A DNA stretch of 64,000 nucleotides, from NCBI GenBank assembly GCA_905181785.1, contig CAJIZC010000005.1:86538-150537 (forward strand), given 5' to 3'. The stretch is from an uncultured Candidatus Poseidoniales archaeon (lineage in GTDB: Archaea; Thermoplasmatota; Poseidoniia; Poseidoniales; Poseidoniaceae). How positions within the stretch are numbered: position 1 is the first letter of the stretch; every line of letters begins with the position of its first letter. Below are positions 17,621-25,809 of this stretch, piece by piece. The notes beneath the pieces were generated by a model. The model saw nothing but the letters and a program-made list of their open reading frames with translations. It was not told the DNA's origin and ran no database searches. Position numbers and translations under genes: made by a program.

Positions 17621-18619
17621 ATGGCACACATCGCAATTCTTGGACTTGGAAACTGGGGCACTGCAATCGCTCGCATGTGGCTTGCTGACGGCCACAGCGT
17701 CAAAGGCTGGACCATTGAGCAGGAAGTCTATGAATCCATCACGATGGAAGGTGTGAACAAGAAATACCTCCCCAACCATCCTGTCAAAGGCATGGAAGCA
17801 ACCATGCATGTAGAGGAGGTGTTGGACGGCGTGGAGATCGTGGTTCTTGCTGTTCCATCATCGGTCATTCTCGATGTCGTCGATCAAGTCATTCCTCATC
17901 TGCGTCCCGGCCATGTGCTGTTGGATCTGGCCAAAGGCCTTGCACCAGGCAACCAACTGATTTCTCAGGCCATTCATGAAAAACTCCAAGCCGCTGGAAA
18001 AAACAACCCTCTTGCAGTCGTCACCGGGCCAACAATTGCACCGGAAGCCGCTGCCGGCGTGATGACGACAGCTCTTGTAGCGAGCGAGGATGTCTCTGTC
18101 GCTCAACATCTTGCTTCAACCTTGACAACACAGACGTTTATTCTTCACCCTGCAGCAGATCCTGCGGGAGCTGAATTGTGGGGGGCGTTCAAGAATGTCG
18201 TCGCTCTTGCTTGCGGATTAGTTGACGGATTGAAGCAGGTTGGCACCCTTGGTGGTGACAACCTCAAAGCAGCCATTTTCATGGCTGGATTCAAAGAAGG
18301 CTGTATCTTACTCCCTCAACTCGGTGCACGGGCTGAGGTGGCGTTTGGTCCTGCAGGCCTTGGAGACTTGTACGTCACGGCCACTTCACCTCACGGCCGA
18401 AATCGGTCGATGGGGGAAAAACTCGGAACGGGCCTCTCAGTGGAAGAAGCCCTTGAAGAAATGCACATGGTGGCTGAAGGCGTTCGTGCAGCACAAATGT
18501 TCGGTGAACGTGCTGAGGCTTTGAAGATTCAAATTCCTTTCACGAAGGCACTGAACACCCTTTTGGATGGTTACATCGATGCGGAAGAATGTTGCCGACG
18601 GATGGTCGCGCTTCACTGA
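17621..18619 (+). CDS. gpsA: NAD(P)-dependent glycerol-3-phosphate dehydrogenase
   Basis: A 332-residue enzyme reducing DHAP to sn-glycerol 3-phosphate. The N-terminal Rossmann motif IAILGLGNWGTAIA, the VVTGPTIAPEAA loop, catalytic-region FKNVVALACGLVDGL and GPAGLGDLYVTATSPHGRNR are all GpsA hallmarks. Archaea normally build lipids on glycerol 1-phosphate using the unrelated EgsA; a bacterial GpsA is a known peculiarity of Marine Group II. ATG at 17621 is the family start; in-frame ATGs at 17591 and 17612 add up to ten residues. It could also serve glycerol catabolism in reverse. Confidence 0.93.
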   Translation: MAHIAILGLGNWGTAIARMWLADGHSVKGWTIEQEVYESITMEGVNKKYLPNHPVKGMEATMHVEEVLDGVEIVVLAVPSSVILDVVDQVIPHLRPGHVLLDLAKGLAPGNQLISQAIHEKLQAAGKNNPLAVVTGPTIAPEAAAGVMTTALVASEDVSVAQHLASTLTTQTFILHPAADPAGAELWGAFKNVVALACGLVDGLKQVGTLGGDNLKAAIFMAGFKEGCILLPQLGARAEVAFGPAGLGDLYVTATSPHGRNRSMGEKLGTGLSVEEALEEMHMVAEGVRAAQMFGERAEALKIQIPFTKALNTLLDGYIDAEECCRRMVALH

Positions 18620-18685
18620 CCAGCACCTCTTAGCCCCTTCAATCCTCATCGGTGTTGTTTTCATCTATGGCCCCGTGGCCGTAGC

Positions 18686-18901
18686 ATGGCCGAAGAACTG
18701 ACTGAATTGGAAGCACGTATCTTTGAATGGATTCGTCAATCCGATTTCGAAACAGTAGCATGGTCCACAGCGAAGGCTGCTCGTTCGTTCAAGGTCAAGC
18801 AAGATGAAGTCTACGAAGCGGTCGCTGCGTTGACCCGCAAGGTTCCAGATCGAATTCAAGTGTTCTACAAAGATGGCTCAGTCCACATTGCTGCTGAATG
18901 A
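18686..18901 (+). CDS. Small conserved winged-helix-like protein
   Basis: A 71-residue protein whose pattern fits a winged helix-turn-helix: an initial helix (LTELEARIFEWIRQ), a second helix pair (TAKAARSFKVKQDEVYEAVAALTRKV) and a beta-wing (RIQVFYKDGSVHIAAE). It could bind nucleic acid or act as a subunit of a larger complex. It follows gpsA by 66 bp and its last 24 bp overlap the 3' end of the convergent phnE-like gene. No named family is recognised. Confidence 0.65.
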   Translation: MAEELTELEARIFEWIRQSDFETVAWSTAKAARSFKVKQDEVYEAVAALTRKVPDRIQVFYKDGSVHIAAE

Positions 18902-19789
18902 TTGCTCGGCGTTAGCAGAAGCATTTCTCTTGGCCTTCGCTCGAAGGATCATGTTCAACCAGGTCGGCTTTCGTACATCGCCTTCTTCGTTAACAAAGGA
19001 GCGAACCATCAAGGAGAGCAGGTCGATGAGAACGACAACAACGAAAATAAGGATCAGCAACGCAAAGACCTTGTCGTACTGAAGGAATTTAAGATAGGTG
19101 CTGATGTAATATCCAATACCACCTGCACCAACAATGCCAATGACAGTGCCATGTCGAACATTGTACTCAAACATAAACATCAGTTGACTTAACAGATGGT
19201 TGCTGTTTTCAGGAATGACAATGAAGGCAAAGATGCTTGGTCTACTCAACCCCATGGCCCGACCGGCTTCCAGTGGATCGTTCTGCATGCCTTCAAACAC
19301 CTCATACTGAAGTTTACCCAAGTAGCCCACGGTGTAGAAGGTCATTGCGAGGACACCAGAAAGCGGACCAAAGCCGATAACGATGACAAACAGAATGGCC
19401 CAAATCAGGCTTGGGAGACTTCGTACGGCTGAAAGGAATACCCGAATAGGGATGGAGATGTAAAGCGGCGTAAGGTTGCGTGCTGCTAGGGATGAAAGGC
19501 AAATGGCCCCTACAAACCCGAGGATGGTTGAGACAAAAGCAATCTTCAGCGTCTCCATCATACCCAAGTAGCCAACCGAGCAGAAAAATTCGATTTTTTC
19601 GTCACATACAGGGTAAGAGCGGGCTTCGAGAACGCTCCAGTTCGGAGGCCACATGCTTTCGCTAAAGAAGATTGAAAGATTTGCAAGACCGCCTTCAAGC
19701 CGCCCCCAATCCCCTTCGACCAGCCCATCAAGGGTATGCCAAGCAAGGATCAGGAGGACGGAAAAAATCCCGAGCAAACGGAACTTCAT
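18878..19789 (-). CDS. PhnE-like ABC transporter permease
   Basis: A 303-residue inner-membrane permease of the phosphonate/phosphite transport type. A signal-anchor helix opens it, then a periplasmic stretch with two Cys (YPVCDEKIEFFCSVGYLG). About five more membrane segments follow, with the EAA-like loop EAGRAMGLSRPSIFAFIVIPE and the C-terminal IGIVGAGGIGYYI motif typical of PhnE. Start ATG at 19789 overlaps the PhnC-like stop as ATGA, so the longer frame from 19822 is rejected. It functions with the two upstream genes; see the binding protein for doubts about substrate. Confidence 0.87.
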   Translation of the reverse strand: MKFRLLGIFSVLLILAWHTLDGLVEGDWGRLEGGLANLSIFFSESMWPPNWSVLEARSYPVCDEKIEFFCSVGYLGMMETLKIAFVSTILGFVGAICLSSLAARNLTPLYISIPIRVFLSAVRSLPSLIWAILFVIVIGFGPLSGVLAMTFYTVGYLGKLQYEVFEGMQNDPLEAGRAMGLSRPSIFAFIVIPENSNHLLSQLMFMFEYNVRHGTVIGIVGAGGIGYYISTYLKFLQYDKVFALLILIFVVVVLIDLLSLMVRSFVNEEGDVRKPTWLNMILRAKAKRNASANAEQSFSSNVD

Positions 19790-20472
19790 TCTTCTTCCCC
19801 CAAATCCGACTTTGATTGCCATTCTTCAATCGAAGCGTCAAGAAAGCGGCCATCTTTGAGTTCCCAAATCCGGGTGGCAAAATCCATCACATTGTCTTCA
19901 TGGTGCTCCACCATAATCACCGAAGTGCCATTGTTGACCAAACCTGAAACAGCGCTCAGCACTGTATCGACGTTGTCTTGATCAAGTTCACCTAAGAACT
20001 CGTCCGCCAGCATAAGTTGAGGGCGCTGTGCCAACGTTCGGGCAGTGGCAACACGGCGTTGCTGACCACCTGAAAGGCGTCGAACTGGTTCCTTGGCTTT
20101 TTCTTCTATGCCAAGGGTTCGCATGGCATCCTGAGTGCGTTCTTTTCGCTCTTGGAACATGGTTTTTGACCATTTAACGCCGCACCGTGCTCCCAAGGCC
20201 ACATTGTGGGCGACGGTTGCATGCCGCACCAAACCCAAGCGTTGTGGAATATAACCAAGATTTCCACGCCCATCAAGGTCCATATCGAAGTGCCCAGAGA
20301 GTGGTCGGACAAGCCCTGCAAGGGTGCGGATTAAGGTGGTCTTTCCGATGCCAGATGGTCCTAGAATAGCGATGATTTCTCCGGCCTCGACCGTGAGGCT
20401 GATCGGTTCGACCAACGGTTCACCGTAGCCGATGACCAAGCCATCAAGGGTCAAGACAACGCCGTCACTCAT
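19786..20472 (-). CDS. PhnC-like ABC transporter ATP-binding protein
   Basis: A 228-residue ATPase energising the adjacent permease. It has Walker A (GPSGIGKTT), Q-loop near YIPQRLGLV, the ABC signature (RRLSGGQQRRVATARTL), Walker B (QLMLADE) with the catalytic Glu, and a switch His in IMVEHHED. Length is usual for importers. It lies 194 bp downstream of the binding-protein gene and overlaps the permease gene by 4 bp. Confidence 0.9.
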   Translation of the reverse strand: MSDGVVLTLDGLVIGYGEPLVEPISLTVEAGEIIAILGPSGIGKTTLIRTLAGLVRPLSGHFDMDLDGRGNLGYIPQRLGLVRHATVAHNVALGARCGVKWSKTMFQERKERTQDAMRTLGIEEKAKEPVRRLSGGQQRRVATARTLAQRPQLMLADEFLGELDQDNVDTVLSAVSGLVNNGTSVIMVEHHEDNVMDFATRIWELKDGRFLDASIEEWQSKSDLGEEE

Positions 20473-20666
20473 TGCATCCCCTCAGGCTGCCCTGCAGGCA
20501 GGTCTTTTTCAAACGGTTGGCCCATGAACATCGCCAAGAAGCAAGAGGAAAGGTGTGAGGAATGGTCATATCGTATCTCCGAGGTGCCGACGAAGCAATC
20601 CAGTCTGTTGGGTGAGGCGATTGGATTGCTCCGCCGACGGTTTTCAGTCAAGGAAGACTGGCTGAA
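20473..20666. other. Intergenic gap inside the PhnCDE-like operon
   Basis: A 194-bp gap separates the binding-protein stop from the ATPase start. I see no convincing gene; a 60-codon frame starting with TTG has no recognisable features. The gap may allow differential expression of the abundant binding protein, but no clear hairpin was identified by eye. Confidence 0.4.
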
Positions 20667-22787
20667 TCATTCAGTGATCTCGTACTTGCTGTCGAAGTAG
20701 CTTGAGATTCCTGGAATCGCACTAATTAGACCGCTGTAGCTGCCCAGATGCTCTTGGGAATTCACTTCAACGAGTCCGGGGGTGTTGAGTACATTGCCCA
20801 GAATCTGATCGCCACAAGCGGCTTGTGGAGAGGTCGAATCAACTTGATGGGAGACCATCGAGTAGCATCCAGTGTAGGTTTGACCCTGCATGGAATAATC
20901 TTCCACGTACATTTCGCTGTTCATTGCAAGCAATGCGTTGAGGATTGCCGTTCGGGTTTGAACATCCAAGGTCGCAGGATTGTACATCACTGGGTGCGAT
21001 GGTGCAGTTCCATACGAAGGCAGGAGGATGTACTCGGATTCCGGCAAGCACCAATCTGCATTGTCGCTGGTGTTATCGTTCCCACAGTAGGATGCGACGG
21101 TTGAGTCCTTGGCGAAAGCCACGTCACCGACGCCTTCTGTCAAGCACTTCACCGCTCCAGAGTATGAATAGTATGGAGTGCCTGAATCAGGGATGCTTGC
21201 GTTCTCGTTGAAATACGAAGTGATGGTGTTTCTCAACGACTCAATGTCATCTTGAGGGCCGACAACCGGGGCGTAGCCTTGGGAGATCAAATGCCCCATT
21301 GGCAAAAGCATGCCCGCGGATTTGAGCCATCCTGTGTGGCACGAAGTCTTCCCTTCCATCATTGCAAATGGGTCGGTCGAGGAATCGTTGTCGAGGTAGG
21401 CATTAGCGATCTCAGAACCGTTGAGCACAACAGCATGAGCGTCATAATGGGTTCGGCCATCGGACTTCAAATCTGCAGCCATAGCAGCAAGACCGTACTC
21501 TTTCCAACCCACCCAAGCAGCACCTCCATCCATGAAGGCAATGTCAGCGTTGCCGAAGCGAAGAGCCTCGATGATTGCTCCTTCGGAAGTCACCGGGTAC
21601 AGTGTGACGGAAACGCCAGTTTGTTCTGCGATGAAATCAGCTAGAACTTGTGGGTTCTCGGCTGGGTTTTCATAATCGTCCTTCATTTCGAAAGCAATAC
21701 GAATGTTGGAGATGGTTGGCTCAATCGAGTCGTTGATGGTGAACTTGGTATCGTAGTATGCTGAGATGCCTGGCACATCTTCGATGAGGTTGCCATAGGA
21801 AGCGAGGTGTTCCGCAGCGGTTGTTGCGGAGATGGCTGGTGTGTTGAGCACGCTCTCAAGGATTGAGGCCCCTTCAGTGGAATCCTTCATGGCCACAAGT
21901 GCCTCTTGAACAAGAGTCATGGTCGCTGAATCCGAAGTTGCTGGATTGTACATCACTGGGTGAGATGGTGCGTTCCCGTAGGTAGGAAGCAGGATGTAAT
22001 CTGATTCTGGAAGGCACCATGCTTCGTTCGTGGATGCATCTTCATTGCCACAGTAAGAAGCAACGGTTGAATCCTTCACAAAGGCAACGTCGCCCACCCC
22101 TTCGGTCAAGCACTTCACTGCACCAGAGTAGGAGTAGTAAGGCGTGCCGGAATCGGGGATGCTTGCATCTTCGTTGAAGAAGTTCGTGATGGTGGAGCGC
22201 AGCGATTCAACATCGTTCGCATCTCCAATCACGTTTGCGTATCCATTACCGATGAGGAAGCCCATAGGAAGGAGCATGCCTGCCGACTTGAGCCATCCTG
22301 TGTGGCAAGAAGTTTTTCCTGCGAGCAAGGAAAACGGATCTGTTGTTGGATCGTCATCGAGGTGTGCCGCTGCCATTTCAGAATCCTTGTGAACCACAGC
22401 GTGAGCGCTGTAGTAGGTGCGACCGTCGGACTTTTGATCAGCGGCGATGGCGTCAAGGCCATACTGTTGCCAGCCAACCCATGCTGCTCCGCCGTCCATG
22501 AAGGCGATGTCAGCGTTACCGAATCGAAGCGCTTGCAGTGCAGCCCCTTCAGAGTCGATTGAGTACAAAGACACATCCATGTTGAGGGTCTCACCGAGGT
22601 AATCAGCGAAGCGTTGAGGGTTTTCATCGACGTTGGTGTAGTCGTCTTTCAAGCTGAATGCTACCACGAGTTTTTCCAATTCGCCAGCGTCTGCTTCATC
22701 GCTTCCTTCGAGGCAACCCGCAAGTGCTGTTGTTCCAATGAGAAGCGTCATAATTAGGGTTTTTGCGATGTTTGGGTTCATGTCCAT
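20667..22787 (-). CDS. Duplicated PhnD-like substrate-binding lipoprotein
   Basis: A 706-residue ABC importer binding protein. An N-terminal signal peptide ends in a lipobox (ALAGC), so it is probably lipid-anchored outside the membrane. Two PhnD-type domains follow in tandem (about 40-365 and 370-706), sharing near-identical blocks: LRFGNADIAFMDGGAAWVGW, TSCHTGWLKSAGMLLPMG and SGTPYYSYSGAVKCLTEGVG. Each domain has several Cys. PhnD family members bind phosphonate, phosphite or related anions, but two DtxR-like palindromes at the promoter suggest metal-responsive control. The actual ligand is therefore open. ATG at 22787, or the ATG at 22781. Confidence 0.87.
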   Translation of the reverse strand: MDMNPNIAKTLIMTLLIGTTALAGCLEGSDEADAGELEKLVVAFSLKDDYTNVDENPQRFADYLGETLNMDVSLYSIDSEGAALQALRFGNADIAFMDGGAAWVGWQQYGLDAIAADQKSDGRTYYSAHAVVHKDSEMAAAHLDDDPTTDPFSLLAGKTSCHTGWLKSAGMLLPMGFLIGNGYANVIGDANDVESLRSTITNFFNEDASIPDSGTPYYSYSGAVKCLTEGVGDVAFVKDSTVASYCGNEDASTNEAWCLPESDYILLPTYGNAPSHPVMYNPATSDSATMTLVQEALVAMKDSTEGASILESVLNTPAISATTAAEHLASYGNLIEDVPGISAYYDTKFTINDSIEPTISNIRIAFEMKDDYENPAENPQVLADFIAEQTGVSVTLYPVTSEGAIIEALRFGNADIAFMDGGAAWVGWKEYGLAAMAADLKSDGRTHYDAHAVVLNGSEIANAYLDNDSSTDPFAMMEGKTSCHTGWLKSAGMLLPMGHLISQGYAPVVGPQDDIESLRNTITSYFNENASIPDSGTPYYSYSGAVKCLTEGVGDVAFAKDSTVASYCGNDNTSDNADWCLPESEYILLPSYGTAPSHPVMYNPATLDVQTRTAILNALLAMNSEMYVEDYSMQGQTYTGCYSMVSHQVDSTSPQAACGDQILGNVLNTPGLVEVNSQEHLGSYSGLISAIPGISSYFDSKYEITE

Positions 22788-22796
22788 ACCTTCCGG

Positions 22797-22812
22797 TTTA
22801 GGCCGCCCTAAA
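22797..22812. promoter_or_regulatory. DtxR-like palindromic operator, proximal copy
   Basis: The 16-bp palindrome TTTAGGCCGCCCTAAA has 6-bp arms around a 4-bp centre and sits between the TATA element and the start codon, at the expected transcription start. It resembles the TTAGG...CCTAA boxes bound by DtxR/IdeR-family metal-dependent repressors. The regulator is not encoded in this window. Confidence 0.65.
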
Positions 22813-22820
22813 TCCCACTT

Positions 22821-22830
22821 CTACATATAG
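22821..22830 (-). promoter_or_regulatory. TATA box of the PhnD-like gene
   Basis: On the minus strand the element reads CTATATGTAG, a good archaeal TATA box, centred about 26 nt before the proximal palindrome's far edge and ~38 nt before the ATG. It lies exactly between the two palindromes. Confidence 0.6.
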
Positions 22831-22846
22831 TTTAGGTCGCCCTAAA
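22831..22846. promoter_or_regulatory. DtxR-like palindromic operator, distal copy
   Basis: The second 16-bp palindrome, TTTAGGTCGCCCTAAA, differs from the proximal copy by one base in the spacer. It abuts the TATA box on its upstream side, where BRE and TFB would bind. The two copies are 34 bp apart start to start, close to three helical turns, so proteins on both could contact each other. Confidence 0.65.
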
Positions 22847-22889
22847 TATTTCATTTTCAAAAAAAAATACTGCGAGGCAACCTCATCCA

Positions 22890-23789
22890 TCATTCAGCCA
22901 GCCATTCCAAAACGATGGCTTCAGCGAAACGGTCAGAAGAAAGCCCTGGGTGCAAAACTGGGCGCACAACAATCAGCATCTGAAGTTCGCCTCCAAGGTT
23001 GGCTTTTGCCACACAGAGCACCTCGCCAACCCGAGTGCCATCGGATGAGGTGCTGAGCAAACTCCGCAATTCAAAAACTCGAACCTCGACTCGTTCATCC
23101 ACCCCAAGGGCGGTGGAAATGTAACGGTGGGATTCTTCCGTACTGACAGCCTTCAAGTCCATTTCATCGGGGTCCAGTGATGCTCCAGTGAGTTGTTGAT
23201 CGAGCAATTCAATCGCTTGTCGCATCCTTCCGTTCTCCATGCCGAACAATTCTGACACATCGAGCGCTGATGAAGAGGCCCCAATCGTTCCGTATTGATA
23301 GGGGAGCCTCAAACTGATCGATTGAACGATTTCAACATCGAAACCCGCCGACTCGGGCAGCATGAGCCAAGTGTATTGCTCACTGGCTGGATAGAGCGGA
23401 GCGTTTGGATTTTCTTGCAACAGCGGTTCACCCCACGCAGCTGGAGCAATGGGTTGGCCAACGGGAACGAAACCCCCGAGTAAAATCATTGTGACCAGGC
23501 AGGTGCACAACGTAATCCTTGTACGACGATGAGTGCGCCAATCTTCGCGACCTGCTGGACTCAAAGCCGATACTACAAGCAAAACAGGAAGCACAACGAG
23601 CACGCCCCATGGCACCACCCAAAGAAGAAGAAAACCGCCAATCACCGCTTCAAGCCCATATGGACCCAAGAGGGGGCGAAGGTTGCGGGTGGCATCTTCC
23701 TTGTCAAGCCCCCTTCGCAACCACCAAACGGCAATGAGGGTACCAAAGAACACCAACAGAGAAGGAACAAGGTTCCACAGTTGGCTCAT
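22890..23789 (-). CDS. Hypothetical membrane protein
   Basis: A 299-residue protein. Three or so hydrophobic segments occupy residues ~5-110 (LVPSLLVFFGTLIAVWWL, a long LLLWVVPWGVLVVLPVLLVV stretch, and ITLCTCLVTMILLGGFVP). A ~180-residue soluble domain follows, probably extracytoplasmic, ending in LQMLIVVRPVLHPG. No family recognised. It is divergent from the ABC exporter genes, sharing a ~90-bp promoter region, and may work with them. ATG at 23789 is used; the extension upstream has only a TTG start. Confidence 0.7.
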   Translation of the reverse strand: MSQLWNLVPSLLVFFGTLIAVWWLRRGLDKEDATRNLRPLLGPYGLEAVIGGFLLLWVVPWGVLVVLPVLLVVSALSPAGREDWRTHRRTRITLCTCLVTMILLGGFVPVGQPIAPAAWGEPLLQENPNAPLYPASEQYTWLMLPESAGFDVEIVQSISLRLPYQYGTIGASSSALDVSELFGMENGRMRQAIELLDQQLTGASLDPDEMDLKAVSTEESHRYISTALGVDERVEVRVFELRSLLSTSSDGTRVGEVLCVAKANLGGELQMLIVVRPVLHPGLSSDRFAEAIVLEWLAE

Positions 23790-23880
23790 GAACGTTGGTG
23801 CGTTGTTGCCGGTCAAGAGGGTTGGGGTTCGTGGATGATTCGAACGGTATGTTGTCAAGTCATGACCTCATCGCCGTACC

Positions 23881-24894
23881 ATGGAGGAAGGCGTGCTTGA
23901 ACTCAAAAACGTCACCTTTCGTCATTTGATTCATGCTCCAACGCGCATCAAACCGTGGAGAAAACAGCCCGGGCCGGGGGTTTTGGGTGTTTCTTTGAGG
24001 CTGCAGCCAGGTGAAATTCTCGGCCTTGTCGGGCCAAACGGTGCTGGAAAAACCACCTTACTGCGTATGATAGCAGGGGTATTACCGATTGAAAAAGGAA
24101 AGATTCATTTGAACAAGAACGGTACTTTTGAGGCGCTTGATGGCTCTTCTCTGCGCACCGTCGTCGGGCACATGCCGGAGCAGGTTCGTTGGCAAGGACG
24201 GCAAACCGTTGAAGATGCTTTATTCGAACTTGCACAAATGCGAGGAAGTTCACTCAAGCGGGTGAATGATTTGCTCCGCTTGGTCGGTTTAGCAGAACGC
24301 ACCAAAACACCTCTGTCCAGTTTAAGCCAAGGGATGAGGCAACGCCTCACATTAGCCGCAGCCTTGTTGGGCACGCCCAAGTACCTGCTTTTGGATGAAC
24401 CCTTGAACGGCCTCGACCCCGTCGCTGCTGCGGCCTTCATCCGATTGTTGAAGCAATTAACCACGAAGGGGGTCTCGATTGTGATCTCATCCCATCAAGT
24501 CGAAGGCCTTCAAGCGATCACCGACCGAGTTGCATTGATGCATCGCGGTCAAGTGTTGGCATGCGGTACGCTGGAAGCCATTGCCCAGAACCTAGGATTA
24601 ACAAGCACAATCGAAGCAAGAGGGATTGGAGATGCACCAGACTTCTCTTGGTGCAACCTCACTGAACAAACAGAGGAAAAGGGGCAATGGACTGCTGTTT
24701 TGCACGACACTCAACCAAACATGCTGGCTGAAGTTCTCAGCCGCGGGATTGACTTCACCGCCTGGATTCCGAAACCACCCGGCATTGTTGAGATGTTGTG
24801 TGCTGCAACTGGCATGGACGTCGAAGAAGTTGGATTGGATATCGCAACTGCGGCAATGCTCCCTCACCGACGCTTAGGAGGGGAGGAAGAATGA
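23881..24894 (+). CDS. ABC transporter ATP-binding protein (ABC-2 exporter type)
   Basis: A 337-residue ATPase with Walker A (GPNGAGKTT), signature motif (LSSLSQGMRQRLTLAAALLG), Walker B (YLLLDEPLNGLDP) and the switch His (VISSHQVEG). A C-terminal extension of ~100 residues follows, as in exporters of the NosF/CcmA/YxlF type. Pairs with the next gene through an ATGA overlap. Cargo unknown; nearby anchored secreted protein could be related. Confidence 0.9.
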   Translation: MEEGVLELKNVTFRHLIHAPTRIKPWRKQPGPGVLGVSLRLQPGEILGLVGPNGAGKTTLLRMIAGVLPIEKGKIHLNKNGTFEALDGSSLRTVVGHMPEQVRWQGRQTVEDALFELAQMRGSSLKRVNDLLRLVGLAERTKTPLSSLSQGMRQRLTLAAALLGTPKYLLLDEPLNGLDPVAAAAFIRLLKQLTTKGVSIVISSHQVEGLQAITDRVALMHRGQVLACGTLEAIAQNLGLTSTIEARGIGDAPDFSWCNLTEQTEEKGQWTAVLHDTQPNMLAEVLSRGIDFTAWIPKPPGIVEMLCAATGMDVEEVGLDIATAAMLPHRRLGGEEE

Positions 24895-25721
24895 ACGACG
24901 GAGTGCGTATATTGGCCCTTGCTCGACGCGTGTTTTTGGATCGTGTAAAGTCGACACGAATGATGATCATGCTCCCCATCTTGGTGCTCTTTTTGCCCGG
25001 AATGGCGTGGGGGTTTTCCGACCCTGATATTATTCTGCCCGGAGGCCACCAACCCGATGAACCGATGGAAGTTTTGTTTTACGCAAGCCTTGGCGTTGTG
25101 TTTGGCGCAACAATGTGTGCGGTCTTGCTGGCCTTTGATGGCGTGAGCAGGGACCGAGCAAGTGGAGTGTTCGAATTGAGGCTTGCGCAACCTATGCCAC
25201 GCACACACCAAGCAATCGCTCTGGTTCTCGGCATGTGGCAGGCTATTTTCATTCCAGTGGCAATTTTAATTTTCATCTCGATTGCAATCATCCGTTGGCG
25301 TCTTGGCGAATGGGCAAGCGTTGGCGATGCATTGATGCATTTGTTGGCAACAAGTTTGATTCTGCTATGGTATGTCGTGTTCACCCTTCTCGCTTCTTCA
25401 AGGACCAAAGACCAAGGCACCGCCATCGCTTTTGGAGTGGGCATGTGGTTTTTATTCACCTTTTTGTGGGCCCTCGTGACAACCATGGTTGCTTACGCTT
25501 CAGGGGTCACCATTGGAGAGCAAAATGACATGCAATGGATCGCTCTTGAAGGAGCGCTTGACCTTCTCTCACCAAACGGAGTCTACCACCATCTCCTCGA
25601 AACGAGATTGATTGACATCGACCGAGGTGTAGCCGCATGGCAGACATGGAGCATGGCCCTCGTCTGGACCGCCCTCCCCACCTGGTGGTTTATTCGCAAA
25701 ATGGACGAATTGCAACCTTGA
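24891..25721 (+). CDS. ABC-2 type transporter permease
   Basis: A 276-residue membrane protein with about six hydrophobic segments, beginning with a cytoplasmic RRVFLDRVKSTRMM stretch before the first helix. The motif FDGVSRDRASGVFELRLAQPMPR between helices 2 and 3 is typical of NosY-type ABC-2 permeases (shown here in part: SRDRASGVFELRLAQP). Start ATG overlaps the ATPase stop (ATGA). Together they form a two-gene exporter. Confidence 0.85.
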   Translation: MNDGVRILALARRVFLDRVKSTRMMIMLPILVLFLPGMAWGFSDPDIILPGGHQPDEPMEVLFYASLGVVFGATMCAVLLAFDGVSRDRASGVFELRLAQPMPRTHQAIALVLGMWQAIFIPVAILIFISIAIIRWRLGEWASVGDALMHLLATSLILLWYVVFTLLASSRTKDQGTAIAFGVGMWFLFTFLWALVTTMVAYASGVTIGEQNDMQWIALEGALDLLSPNGVYHHLLETRLIDIDRGVAAWQTWSMALVWTALPTWWFIRKMDELQP

Positions 25722-25809
25722 CTGTACCCCGGCTCGATTGTTCAAAGACCGGTGCTGTTTGGTTCAACAAGGGGAAGTCTCTTTGAGAGTAGACACGCCC
25801 GCATTAAGC

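Noticed and set aside
20469..20651. 60-codon minus frame in the PhnCDE-like operon gap
   Set aside because: TTG start, no motif or hydrophobic segment, and it ends inside the PhnC-like gene start.
18878..22787. Firm naming of the operon as phosphonate transport (phnCDE)
   Set aside because: Family resemblance is clear, but the promoter palindromes and absence of C-P lyase or phosphonatase genes leave the substrate undecided.
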